Positions 51,886-60,551 of a stretch of DNA of 64,000 nucleotides are shown piece by piece. The stretch is from DATAOG01 sp963798075 (GTDB lineage: Bacteria > Pseudomonadota > Alphaproteobacteria > Geminicoccales > Geminicoccaceae). The stretch covers positions 1 to 64,000 of the forward strand of contig CAWCRU010000012.1 of assembly GCA_963798075.1 (NCBI GenBank), read 5' to 3'. Both the position numbers and the translations under genes were made by a program. The number at the start of each line of letters is the position of its first letter. The first letter of the stretch is position 1. A model generated the notes under the pieces. That model was not told the origin of the DNA. It searched no databases and worked only from the letters and a program-made list of their open reading frames with translations.

Positions 51886-52263
51886 ATGACCGCACCGATC
51901 GGACGCAAGCGCTGGGCGATCGCCGAGGGCTACATCCCGGCGTCCAGCCACGGCCCGGAGCCGCAGATGACCAGCCACGAGACGGCTTGCCTCCTCAATC
52001 CGGGCGAGCGTGACGCGAACGTGCTGATCACCGTGTTCTTCAGCGATCGTGGGCCCGCCGGCCCCTACCCGGTCATCGTGCCGGCCAGGCGTACCAGACA
52101 CGTGCGCTTTAACGAGCTGAGCGATCCCGAGCCGATCCCGAGGGATACCGACTATGCGAGCGTGATCGAGTCCGACGTGCCGATCGTGGTCCAGCACACC
52201 CGGCTGGACTCGCGCCAGGCCGAGCTCGCGCTGGTCAGCACGATCGCCTTCGCGAGCGATTGA
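51886..52263 (+). CDS. Sensory rhodopsin transducer family protein (ASRT-like), without rhodopsin
   Basis: 125-residue protein matching the family of the Anabaena sensory rhodopsin transducer: IAEGYIPASSHGPEPQMTSHETACLLN near the start, VFFSDRGPAGPYPV with the beta-sandwich pattern, and VPARRTRHVRFNELSDPEPIP. The Anabaena protein binds DNA and is part of a light-sensing pair; comparative work has proposed that most homologues bind small molecules such as carbohydrates. No opsin gene is in the window. It follows the FAD/Fe-S gene by 28 bases and precedes the PCC-domain gene by 34, so it may sense a pathway metabolite (inference). Confidence 0.85.
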   Translation: MTAPIGRKRWAIAEGYIPASSHGPEPQMTSHETACLLNPGERDANVLITVFFSDRGPAGPYPVIVPARRTRHVRFNELSDPEPIPRDTDYASVIESDVPIVVQHTRLDSRQAELALVSTIAFASD

Positions 52264-52297
52264 TCCACCGCCCCAGCTCAAGGTGAGGAAAGCCATC

Positions 52298-52729
52298 ATG
52301 AAGACCAAGCTGCTCCAGGACGGTCCGCAGCGCACCTTCGCCGTCGTCTTCGACAAGGGCGACGAGGTCGTGGCGAACCTTTTGACCTTCGCCCGGGCGC
52401 AAAGGCTCGGGGGCGCGGAGTTCATCGGCCTGGGCGCGCTGAGCGATGCCGTGCTCGGCTATTTCGATTGGCAAAAGAAGGACTATCGACGGATCGTGCT
52501 CGACGAGCAGGTGGAGGTTTTGAACCTGACCGGCAACATCGCGCTCGAGGACGGCGAGCCCAAGCTGCATCCGCATATCGTGCTCGGCAAGGCGGACGGC
52601 AGCGCGCATGGCGGCCATTTGCTCGAGGCGCATGTGCGGCCGACGCTCGAGGTGATCGTCACCGAATTGCCCGCCCACCTCGAGCGGCGCAGCGACCCCG
52701 AGACCGGCCTCGCGCTGCTCAAGCTCTGA
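52298..52729 (+). CDS. PCC/DUF296-domain protein
   Basis: 143 residues from ATG 52298 (AGGAAAG upstream; an in-frame GTG 15 bases earlier is less likely). The PCC domain shows FAVVFDKGDEVVANLLTFAR and HPHIVLGKADGSAHGGHLLEAHV, with three histidines in GKADGSAHGGHLLEAH expected to bind a metal. In plants this domain occurs in AT-hook DNA-binding proteins; bacterial stand-alone forms are of unknown role. Likely co-transcribed with the rhodopsin-transducer homologue. Confidence 0.85.
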   Translation: MKTKLLQDGPQRTFAVVFDKGDEVVANLLTFARAQRLGGAEFIGLGALSDAVLGYFDWQKKDYRRIVLDEQVEVLNLTGNIALEDGEPKLHPHIVLGKADGSAHGGHLLEAHVRPTLEVIVTELPAHLERRSDPETGLALLKL

Positions 52730-52780
52730 TCCGGCCGGCCGCCGTCGGCCGCCGGCGCCAACTTCGCGATCGGCGAGATA

Positions 52781-52797
52781 GCGGGGGCTAATCCCGC
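52781..52797. terminator. Hairpin GCGGG-N7-CCCGC between convergent genes
   Basis: Five GC pairs (52781-52785 with 52793-52797) lie where the PCC gene (stop 52729) meets the large minus-strand gene (its stop is inside the hairpin). No U-run, so only a weak candidate terminator. Confidence 0.25.
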
Positions 52798-55700
52798 GCC
52801 CGGCCCTCGGCCCGGCGCAGGCGGCGCGTCAGGAGCTTGCAGAGCTCGACCAGCATGTCGGGGTAGTTCCGGCTCAGGTCGTGGAACACGGTCCGGTGCA
52901 GATACAACAAGGTGCACTCGCCCACTGCCATAACCTTTGGCGAGCGCAGATGTTCGTCGGCCAGGACCAGCTCGCCGAAATGGGCGGGTGCGATCAGATG
53001 CTTGACGCCCGCAGGCGGCGTCAGCAGATCGACCTGACCGGTCTCGACGAAGCAGAAATGATCCCAGCGCGCATCCGCTTGCAGGATCGTCTCGCCGTCG
53101 AGGTAGTGGCGGGGTTCCAGCACCCGGCTCACCGCCAGGAGGGTATCGAGCGGCAAGTAGCGGAACAGAGATACCCGCTTCAAAAGGAGGATCCGCTCCA
53201 TATCGAGCTCCGTCGGGGTGGTTTCGGATCGGCCGGGCATCGAGCCTTGCGGCGTCGCGGGCGGGCGTCGGCGTGCTCCGGCGATCGCGGCGTCGAGCGC
53301 GCGCCTGGTGCAGGCGGCCCCGACCCGGATCCAGCGATCCTCGGCGCCGCCGGCGGCGGTCAGGATCGCGGCCAGCTCGGCCGGGCTCGCGGCCGCGCCC
53401 GGGGCGACCGCGGCGTCGATCGCGTATCTGGCCTCCAACAGCGGCAGAACCGGCTGCACGAGCCGCCGCTGCGGCAGGGTGAGCAGAGCCTCGAGCGCAT
53501 TCGCCCGCGTCCGCTGGTCGGGGGCGGCGAGCGAGCGGCGCAGATGGTCGACCGCGCGACCCGCCCCGAGCGCGGTCAGCACGCTCAGAACCAGTTTCAC
53601 GATCCGCTGGTTGTGGTCCTCGATCGCGAGCTGGAGGCTGAGCCACGGCTCGCGCTCCGAGCCCGAAGGCAGGCGGCGGAGCCAGCCGAGGTTGCGGGCA
53701 ACGTTTTGGCACATCGATTGGGGCAACGCGCTGAGCACCTCGGTCGCCCGGCGCGAGCCGATCCGGCCAAGGATCCGGACGGCTGCCTCGACCAGGTCCG
53801 GATCGGCCGCGCCGAGGCCGGCGAGAGCGATCTCGAGCGCCGCATCGCCCTTGGTCGCGAGGGCGTCGGCCGCGCGCTCGCGCACCTGCCGACTGCGGTC
53901 CCCGAGCGCGTCGGCGAGGGCCCCGAAGAGTGTGGGCGAGCCCGCCAGGGCGCCGAGCAGGCCGACCGCCTCGGCACGCAGCCGGGCATCGCCGTGCTGC
54001 GCGAAGCTTCGGCCGAGCGCCGCGGCCGCGACGTGCCGGGGGTCGACGATCGCGCGCAGGACCGCGAGGCCGTCGCCCTGCTGGGCGAGCGGTGCGGCCT
54101 CGATCACCTCGATCAGCAGATCGGCCAGTTCGGACCGGCCGGCCTGCGCACAGGCGTCGAGCACGTCGGCCGCGATCTCGGCGTCGCGGCACCGGCCCGA
54201 CAGGCGCGCCCGCGATCCGGACGGCCCCGCGGCCAGCACCGCGACCGCGGCGACGCTGCCATCAAGGGACCGGGTCAGGCGCTCAGTCTGGCGCGGCAGC
54301 AATCGCTCGCGGCGCCCGAGCTTGGCTTGCAGCGCGATCAGCTGGCTCGAGCGGTCGTCGCCGTCGAGCAGCTGGTCGAGCAGGAGCCTCACCTGCCCCG
54401 ATGGCGCGCGTGCGAGCAGGCTCGCGATCGCCCGCCGGGTCGGCCGGTCGGCGGCCGGCGCGAGCGCGCGCAGCCGGTCCAGGAGCGGCACCGGATCGAG
54501 GCGGCCGGCGAGACCGAGAGCGATCGATTGCGCGTCCGGGTCCTCGCTGCCCAGCAGGCGCGCGATCTGGTCGGCGACCACGGTCACCGGCATGTCGACC
54601 CCGGGCGCGGCATCGGCGAACTGAGCGCTGTCGTAGCGGAGATTGCGCACCAGCGCCGGCAGGAAGAGCACACCCGCCCCGACGTTCAGGACGATGAACA
54701 CCAGCGCGAAGGTGATCGCGACGAAATTGATCTGCGCAGTGGCCAGCTGCGCCTGGAGAGTGAGCAGCATGCCGCCCGCGACCGCCAGCCCGGCGGGGTA
54801 GAAGACGCCGTCGGCAAGGGTCCGGATGCGGCCGTGGAAGCGCAGCGGCAGGGCCAGATAGTTGGTATTGTTGACCGGTTGGAAGACCGCGTTGGAGATC
54901 GCCTCGGCGTTGATGTGGGTGGCGATGGCGGCCGGCAGCTTGGGGCCGAGCGCGAGGCTGATCAGGCAGGCGAGCGAGGTGGCCGGGAAGATCAGGTTGC
55001 GCGCCACAGGCCCGGCGCGGGCCAGGAGCGGCCGGCTCACGAGGTAGAGCAGGGCGAACTCGAGCGCCTGGATGCCGGCGAAGACGATCGCCAGGAACCG
55101 GGTCAGCGCCATCTGGCTGTCAAGGCGCTGGGCGTAGACCGTGAGCACCAGATACTCGCACAGACCATAGAGAATGGTGAGCGTCGCGGCATTGAGCGCG
55201 ATCAGCAGGATTAACGGGTAGCGCGCGATCAGCCGGGACAAAAGGCGCAGGTGCTCGACCGGGCCCGGCTTGTCCGGCTCGCCGCGCGCGGCATCGTCGA
55301 GCTCCCGCAGCCGCCGCTTGGCGAACTCGAGCTGGACGGCCGCGATCAGGCCCAGCACCGGCAAGGCCAGGAGCAGATCCTCGGCCGCCACGAACGGCGA
55401 CAAGGCACTCGCGAAGACGCCGCCTGCGACCCCGCCGGTCGCCAGGGCCATGTAGATGAGCGGGGTGCCGCGCTTGAGCTCGATGGTATCCAGGAAGGCG
55501 GCGACCACGACCCAGAAGACGATGTCGAGAACGATCTCGTAGATGTGGGCGCTCGCGAGCAGGGCGTAGTAGGCGGCAGGCATGTCGAACGCGATCGGGA
55601 GGCGAAGAGCCGCCGCGCCGAGCAAGGTGCCGAGGAACGCCGCCTGCCCGAGCGCGATCCTGGGCACCCGATCGATCACCCCGCTCGATGCCGCCGACAA

Positions 55701-55919
55701 GAGGATCGCCGCCGCGGCGAGCAGGACGTAGAGCAGCGGCAGCTGGCCCGGGCCTTCCTTGGCCAGGAACAGGGCGACGCCGACGGTGTTCAAGACGACC
55801 TTGGCGGCCGCCAGGGTGACCGCGAGCGCCATGAAGTGGAGGAGACAGCCGAGGCGCTCGGTCGGCAGGCCGAGCCACCGCTGCAACGCCGGACCCGCTT
55901 GCTGCCGGACAGCCATCAC
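52788..55919 (-). CDS. NTT/MFS-like transporter-HEAT-cyclic-nucleotide-binding fusion protein
   Basis: A 1043-residue membrane protein with three parts. Residues about 25-440 form ten to twelve helices like nucleotide-translocase/MFS carriers (AVTLAAAKVVLNTVGVALF; ALLASAHIYEIVLDIVFWVV). About 455-870 is an Ala/Leu-rich helical repeat region of HEAT type (for example LRAEAVGLLGALAGSPTLFGAL, VRERAADALATKGDAALEIALAGLGA). About 905-1030 is a cyclic-nucleotide-binding domain (LLAVSRVLEPRHYLDGETILQ; APAHFGELVLADEHLRSPKVMAV). The phosphate-binding cassette lacks the usual Arg-Ala pair, so the ligand may not be cAMP. Transport substrate unknown. It lies 22 bases after the SET gene and may share its transcript. 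Confidence 0.82.
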   Translation of the reverse strand: MMAVRQQAGPALQRWLGLPTERLGCLLHFMALAVTLAAAKVVLNTVGVALFLAKEGPGQLPLLYVLLAAAAILLSAASSGVIDRVPRIALGQAAFLGTLLGAAALRLPIAFDMPAAYYALLASAHIYEIVLDIVFWVVVAAFLDTIELKRGTPLIYMALATGGVAGGVFASALSPFVAAEDLLLALPVLGLIAAVQLEFAKRRLRELDDAARGEPDKPGPVEHLRLLSRLIARYPLILLIALNAATLTILYGLCEYLVLTVYAQRLDSQMALTRFLAIVFAGIQALEFALLYLVSRPLLARAGPVARNLIFPATSLACLISLALGPKLPAAIATHINAEAISNAVFQPVNNTNYLALPLRFHGRIRTLADGVFYPAGLAVAGGMLLTLQAQLATAQINFVAITFALVFIVLNVGAGVLFLPALVRNLRYDSAQFADAAPGVDMPVTVVADQIARLLGSEDPDAQSIALGLAGRLDPVPLLDRLRALAPAADRPTRRAIASLLARAPSGQVRLLLDQLLDGDDRSSQLIALQAKLGRRERLLPRQTERLTRSLDGSVAAVAVLAAGPSGSRARLSGRCRDAEIAADVLDACAQAGRSELADLLIEVIEAAPLAQQGDGLAVLRAIVDPRHVAAAALGRSFAQHGDARLRAEAVGLLGALAGSPTLFGALADALGDRSRQVRERAADALATKGDAALEIALAGLGAADPDLVEAAVRILGRIGSRRATEVLSALPQSMCQNVARNLGWLRRLPSGSEREPWLSLQLAIEDHNQRIVKLVLSVLTALGAGRAVDHLRRSLAAPDQRTRANALEALLTLPQRRLVQPVLPLLEARYAIDAAVAPGAAASPAELAAILTAAGGAEDRWIRVGAACTRRALDAAIAGARRRPPATPQGSMPGRSETTPTELDMERILLLKRVSLFRYLPLDTLLAVSRVLEPRHYLDGETILQADARWDHFCFVETGQVDLLTPPAGVKHLIAPAHFGELVLADEHLRSPKVMAVGECTLLYLHRTVFHDLSRNYPDMLVELCKLLTRRLRRAEGRARD

Positions 55920-55941
55920 GCGCGTTGGGCGGGACGCATGG

Positions 55942-56490
55942 TCAGTCGGCGACCTCCCCCTGCTCGAGGTCCGCCTCGACGAAATCGCCGATGATCCCCA
56001 AGGCCCGGTAACGCTGCTGCAGGGCGACCGGCAGAGTGTCGAAGTTGCCGATGACGCCCCGGCAAGCCGGCGCCCCGCAGCAACAGCCCATGCGCTCGTA
56101 GGGGTTGTTGAGGTAGGTCGAGTAGTCGTAGCTCAGCTCTTCATGCGCGGCGATGTCGCGCAAGGCCGCGATGATCGTGCCCTTGTCGTTGAGCCGGATC
56201 CCGGTGTTCGGGTCGCAGGAGTGGTTGGTGAAGTCCTCGAGACTGCCGGTCGGCAGCTTGAACGCGTCGCGCCCAACCTGCAGCGTGATGTCGAGATCGT
56301 AGCCGCGCCGGCGCAGCTCGCGATAGCTGACCACCTTGTCATAATAGTCGCCGTCCTGGTCGATCATCACGATCTCCCCGGCCGTGAACGGCTTGGCCGC
56401 AAAGATGCCGAGACCACGTCGCTCGGTGCGGCCGAGGTAAATGTAGAGACACTTGATCAGCTTGCGGCGCACGTAGGCCATGTTGGCCAT
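55942..56490 (-). CDS. SET-domain protein (putative lysine methyltransferase)
   Basis: A 182-residue SET protein: RGLGIFAAKPFTAGEIV at the start, NHSCDPNTGI (S-adenosylmethionine-binding Asn-His), ELSYDYSTY with the catalytic Tyr, and a C-terminal zinc-type post-SET segment CCCGAPACRGVIGNF. SET enzymes are mostly eukaryotic histone methyltransferases; bacterial ones occur sporadically and methylate proteins. Start is uncertain: ATG 56490 chosen, others at 56538 and 56481; none has a strong ribosome site. Target unknown. Followed after 22 bases by the transporter-HEAT-cNMP gene. Confidence 0.8.
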   Translation of the reverse strand: MANMAYVRRKLIKCLYIYLGRTERRGLGIFAAKPFTAGEIVMIDQDGDYYDKVVSYRELRRRGYDLDITLQVGRDAFKLPTGSLEDFTNHSCDPNTGIRLNDKGTIIAALRDIAAHEELSYDYSTYLNNPYERMGCCCGAPACRGVIGNFDTLPVALQQRYRALGIIGDFVEADLEQGEVAD

Positions 56491-56604
56491 GGCCCGGTCT
56501 TTTTTGCGCTCTCGGAGCGAGTCGTCTGGCAGCCGCATTTGGGTCGCAGTCTTCAGCCGGGTGATTCTCGCTGGATAGCCGACGTCGGCAGGATCGTAAG
56601 CCAA

Positions 56605-56692
56605 GTTGGCGGCAAATCAAATCGCTATCGTCAGAATTTTTACTTGCATTTGACTAAAGATACTTGACGTTATTGCAACGGAATGGCATGGA
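56605..56692. other. AT-rich intergenic region between methyltransferase and SET genes
   Basis: About 90 bases of clearly lower GC than the surroundings, with TTGACTAAA at 56650-56658. It probably holds the SET-gene promoter (transcribed leftward), but no full consensus was found. Confidence 0.45.
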
Positions 56693-57475
56693 CTAAGGGC
56701 GCTTGCGATAGATGCTGATGCAGGAGCGCGACGCCGGCGAGTCGTCGTAGGGTTGATCGAGACGGTAGTCGCCATACCAGTCGAACGCCTCCAGGGCGCC
56801 CGACAGGCGCGCGGCCGTGATCAGGAACAGCGGCGTCGGGCAGGATTCGGTCGTGCGGTGCCGGAACACGCGGTCCTCGCCGTCCTCGTGAACGCGCATC
56901 ACGAGCTCCACATCGGCGGTCTGGCTGAGGGTGTCGATCTTGGCGTCGGTCGCCCAGTCCAGCCGGACCCGGCAACCGTTGCGCTCGCCCTCGTAGTGGA
57001 AGGGGCCGTAGTCGATGATGCTGACGTCGCGCTGGTGGCTTTGCCCGATCACGTAGAGCCCGTCGGCTGCGAGGTTCGCCGCTACCGCCCGGAAATGCTC
57101 GACGAAGTCATCGACCGAACACAAGCTGTCGATCGAATCGAACAGGCAGACGGCGAGATCGACCGGCTCCGGCAACGCGAAGGCACGCATGTCGCCGACG
57201 CGCCAGTCGACGGCGACGCCTTCCCGCGCCGCCTCGTCGCGCGCGAAGCGGATCATCTCGTCGCACCAGTCGAGCCCGATGGTGGTCAGGCCGCGCCCGG
57301 CGAACGCCTTGGCGTGGTAACCGGGCCCGCAGCCCAGCTCGACGACCCGCCGGGGAGCGCGGCCGAGGTGGCGACGCGCGAGCTCGAGCAGGAAATCGAT
57401 CTCGGGCCCGACCTCCCGGCGAAACACGATGTCGTAGTAGGTCGCATATCGGTACAGGTCATTGAGCTCGGCCAT
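56693..57475 (-). CDS. Class I SAM-dependent methyltransferase
   Basis: 260-residue methyltransferase with motif I VVELGCGPGYHAKAFAGRG (about residues 43-61), LTTIGLDWCDEMIRFAR, and the acidic WRVGDMRAFALPEPVDLAVCLFDSIDSL region. Substrate class cannot be told; the neighbouring SET gene is transcribed in the same direction but separated by about 200 bases of AT-rich DNA plus start uncertainty. RBS is not clear. TTGACTAAA repeats occur on both sides of this gene. Confidence 0.82.
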   Translation of the reverse strand: MAELNDLYRYATYYDIVFRREVGPEIDFLLELARRHLGRAPRRVVELGCGPGYHAKAFAGRGLTTIGLDWCDEMIRFARDEAAREGVAVDWRVGDMRAFALPEPVDLAVCLFDSIDSLCSVDDFVEHFRAVAANLAADGLYVIGQSHQRDVSIIDYGPFHYEGERNGCRVRLDWATDAKIDTLSQTADVELVMRVHEDGEDRVFRHRTTESCPTPLFLITAARLSGALEAFDWYGDYRLDQPYDDSPASRSCISIYRKRP

Positions 57476-57730
57476 GGATCAGCGAGCTTCATTTCCGGTC
57501 GCGATCCGAACGTCGCCGACGACCATCCTTGTCCGGCACAAGCAAGCGTCGCCGGCGCCTCCCGATTCCCAGGATTTCCAGGCCTGCAGGGTTGGCACGA
57601 TCGTACGCCGCTGTCAACCTGAGCGCTTACGAGAAGACACATAAATCGCCAAATTGACTAAAATGGCAGCCGCCGCCCGCCGTCGCCGCGGCGGACGAGC
57701 CTGGCGCGAGGCCCAACCCATGCCGCCCGC
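57476..57730. other. Intergenic region upstream of methyltransferase gene
   Basis: 255 bases with lower GC around 57600-57670, including TTGACTAAA (57654-57662). It should contain the leftward methyltransferase promoter: TTGACA on the minus strand at 57612-57617 is a possible -35 element, but no good -10 follows. No gene recognised. Confidence 0.4.
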
Positions 57731-60280
57731 TCACGTCAGGGCGACGCTGCGGCTGGCCATCTCTGCCGGGGCATCCTCACGCCCGGTGCTGAACTTGCGC
57801 TCGAACTCGGGCGCCGGCATCGGCTTGCCGAAGTAATAGCCCTGCACCTCGTCGCAGCCCTCCCGCTTGAGGAAGGCCAGCTGCTCGATGGTTTCGACGC
57901 CCTCGGCGCAGGTCTGGATGCCCAGGCTGTGGCCGAGGCCGACCACGGCGCGCACGATCGCATCGGCATCGGTCCGGGTCTCCAGCGCCGAGACGAACGA
58001 ACGGTCGATCTTGATCTTGTCGAACGGGAACTTCTGCAGGTAGCTCAAACTCGAGTAGCCGGTGCCGAAGTCGTCCATGGCGATCTGCACGCCCAGATCC
58101 TTGAGCTGCCGGAGCGTCGTCATCGCGGCCTCGGTGTTCTGCAGCAGCACGCCCTCGGTGACCTCGAGCTCGAGGCGCTCGGGCTCGAGACCGGAATCCG
58201 CCAGAGCCCGCCGCACGGCGTCGATCAGGTTGGGCTGCTTGAACTGCACCGGGGAGATGTTGACCGACATCTGCAGGCCCAGCCACGAGGTCGCCTGCAC
58301 GCAGGCCCGGCGCAGGACCCACTCGCCGAGGGCCACGATCAGGCCGGTCTCTTCAGCCACGCCGATGAACTCGACAGGCGGCACGAGGCCACGCTCCGGG
58401 TGGTGCCAGCGCACCAGGCCCTCGACCCCGGAGAGGCGGTCGTGGCCAAGCTCGACCTTGGGCTGATAGTACAGCTCGAGCTCACTGCGGCTGAGCGCGA
58501 GGCGGAGGTCGCGCTCGAGCGCCTTGCGCGCCTGCAGCCGGGCGTCCATGCCGGCCTCGAAGAAGCGGAAGGTGTTGCGCCCCTCCTCCTTGGCCCGATA
58601 GAGGGCGATGTCGGCGTTCTGCAGCAGGCGCCCGGGGAGCGAGCCGTCCAAGGGGATCAGCGCGACGCCGACGCTGGTCGTGATCAGAACCTCGTGGCCG
58701 TCGAGATCGAACGGCGCCGCAAGCGTCTCGATCACCCGCCGACAGAGCCTCTGCGCGCCGTCGGGCTGCTCGATCCCGACCTGGACGATCGCGAACTCGT
58801 CACCACCGATGCGTGCAACGGTGTCGGTCTCGCGCACGCAGGCCTGCAGGCGCTCGGCGCAGCCCTTGACCAAGAGGTCGCCGGCGCCGTGGCCAAGGGT
58901 ATCGTTGACGTCCTTGAAGCGATCGAGATCGACGCACAGGACCGCGGCCACGTCGCCGCGCCGGCTGACGGTCGCCACCGCCTGCTCGAGCCGCTCGGCG
59001 AACAGCTCGCGGTTGGGCAGCGCGGTCAGCGGATCGTGCAGGGCCAGATACTGGGCGCGCCGCTCGGCCTCGATCTCGGCCGTGATGTCGGTCGCGGTGC
59101 CGCGGTAACCCCGATGGTTGCCCTTGTCGTCGGTGACCGGCTTGCCGGCGACCCGCAACGTCCGGGTGCGGCCGCTGTCGTCCTCGCACAGGCACAAGAG
59201 ATTGCGGAACGGGCGTCGGTCCGCGAGGTCGACCTGATGCCGCTCCCAGCGCTCGACGCTTTCGGCGGAATGTAAAAGATCGCCGAGCGGCTTGCCGAGC
59301 ACGAGGTTGGGCGAGATCGCGGTCACCGTCGCGAAGCGTTCCGAGAGATAGGAGAGGTGCAGATCGCGGTCGGTCTCCCAGATCCAGTCGGAGCTGGCAT
59401 CGGCGACGTCGCGAAACCGCACGGCGCTCGCCTGGATCGTCTCGGCGGCCTGGCGCGCGTGGCGCAGCACGATGGTGGTGAAGATCAAGATCACCGCGAT
59501 CGCGATCGCCAGCGACGGCGTGACCGACCTGAGGAACTCCCAGCCGGGCTGAAGGGGGCGCCAGACGAGCGTGCTGAGCGGGGTGCCGTCCGGCGCGACC
59601 AGCGGCAAAACGGCCGACCCGACCATCGCCGGATCCAGCTCGGGCACGAGGCGGAGCTCACCCAGCTGCATGGCTTCGGCGAAGGAGGCGAGCAGGGCCT
59701 CGTCGACGCGTTTGGCGTAGATCAGCACCGACTGCGGCCCGGGCGGCAGAGCGAAGTCGGCATTCTCCTCGGGCGTGATCGCGCTCGCGCCAACCAGCAC
59801 GATGTCGTCGCCGGCGCGCAGGATGCCGACCGCAGGTAACGGCGGCGACGCACGCGCCTGATCGACCAGCATCCTGATGCCGTGCGATAGCGTCGTGAAG
59901 GCATCGATCTGGGCGCGCTTGTCCTCGACCGAAGCGTAGATCGTGTGGTCCTGCGCGTCGACCACGAAGCTCATCTCATAGCCTCGATTGTCGTAAACGT
60001 AGAACCCAATCCCGAGGTCTGCCCATTCCAGGTTCAGGTCGAGGACCATGTTCTTGGCGGTATCGTTCCACCAGGCATAGTCCTGCGCGACCAGGCTGAC
60101 CTCCTTGGCCTTGCGCTTGATCGCGTCGTCGACGCTCTGAATCGACTGCTGCCGCGCGATCTGGTCCTGGCGTTTGGCGCTGAACCAGACGAAACCAACG
60201 ACCACCAGCATCGCGACCGCGACCAGCACCGCGATCGGGATGATGACCTGCTGGATGAGCTTGCCGCTCTTATCATCCAT
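57731..60280 (-). CDS. CHASE4-PAS-GGDEF-EAL cyclic-di-GMP signalling protein
   Basis: Inner-membrane protein of 849 residues controlling cyclic-di-GMP. Two helices (IIPIAVLVAVAMLVVVGFVWF; PSLAIAIAVILIFTTIVL) flank a periplasmic CHASE4 sensor with the motif AQDYAWWNDTAKN. A PAS domain (DASSDWIWETDRDLHLSYLSE) precedes GGDEF (ARIGGDEFAIVQVG, intact signature) and EAL. The EAL motif reads VEGLVRW (Ala to Gly), but the later metal ligands and catalytic residues are kept: SVNISP, EVTEG, DDFGTGYSSL, KIDRSFV and EGVET. It could make and/or degrade the second messenger. ATG 60280 chosen (GAAGG ten bases upstream); 60289 is possible. Confidence 0.9.
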   Translation of the reverse strand: MDDKSGKLIQQVIIPIAVLVAVAMLVVVGFVWFSAKRQDQIARQQSIQSVDDAIKRKAKEVSLVAQDYAWWNDTAKNMVLDLNLEWADLGIGFYVYDNRGYEMSFVVDAQDHTIYASVEDKRAQIDAFTTLSHGIRMLVDQARASPPLPAVGILRAGDDIVLVGASAITPEENADFALPPGPQSVLIYAKRVDEALLASFAEAMQLGELRLVPELDPAMVGSAVLPLVAPDGTPLSTLVWRPLQPGWEFLRSVTPSLAIAIAVILIFTTIVLRHARQAAETIQASAVRFRDVADASSDWIWETDRDLHLSYLSERFATVTAISPNLVLGKPLGDLLHSAESVERWERHQVDLADRRPFRNLLCLCEDDSGRTRTLRVAGKPVTDDKGNHRGYRGTATDITAEIEAERRAQYLALHDPLTALPNRELFAERLEQAVATVSRRGDVAAVLCVDLDRFKDVNDTLGHGAGDLLVKGCAERLQACVRETDTVARIGGDEFAIVQVGIEQPDGAQRLCRRVIETLAAPFDLDGHEVLITTSVGVALIPLDGSLPGRLLQNADIALYRAKEEGRNTFRFFEAGMDARLQARKALERDLRLALSRSELELYYQPKVELGHDRLSGVEGLVRWHHPERGLVPPVEFIGVAEETGLIVALGEWVLRRACVQATSWLGLQMSVNISPVQFKQPNLIDAVRRALADSGLEPERLELEVTEGVLLQNTEAAMTTLRQLKDLGVQIAMDDFGTGYSSLSYLQKFPFDKIKIDRSFVSALETRTDADAIVRAVVGLGHSLGIQTCAEGVETIEQLAFLKREGCDEVQGYYFGKPMPAPEFERKFSTGREDAPAEMASRSVALT

Positions 60281-60551
60281 CGCCCGCATACCTTCACTAG
60301 CATGAAGGCGTGGCTGCATGCTCGCGCCACACCCCGGGCCGTTCTGCCATCGTAGAGTAAATATTGCCTTTAGGAGCGCCGAAGGATTTGCGCCCCTTTC
60401 GATCGCGCCGGGTTGCGGATGCTTCGCATTTCCTCTGGTTGAGCGAAGCCGGCCGAGCAACCTATGACGGGTGTACGCCCGACGGCCTGGGGCGTGCGGA
60501 TGTCTGCATGCGGGCGCGCGGCCGATCGGGATCGCGGGCGGATCGGGCCGC
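60281..60551. other. Intergenic region between GGDEF-EAL and dimethylformamidase-like genes
   Basis: 271 bases. Both flanking genes run leftward, so it holds the GGDEF-EAL promoter and perhaps a terminator for the upstream unit. AAATATTG at about 60358-60367 is the only AT-rich spot. Nothing else recognised. Confidence 0.4.
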
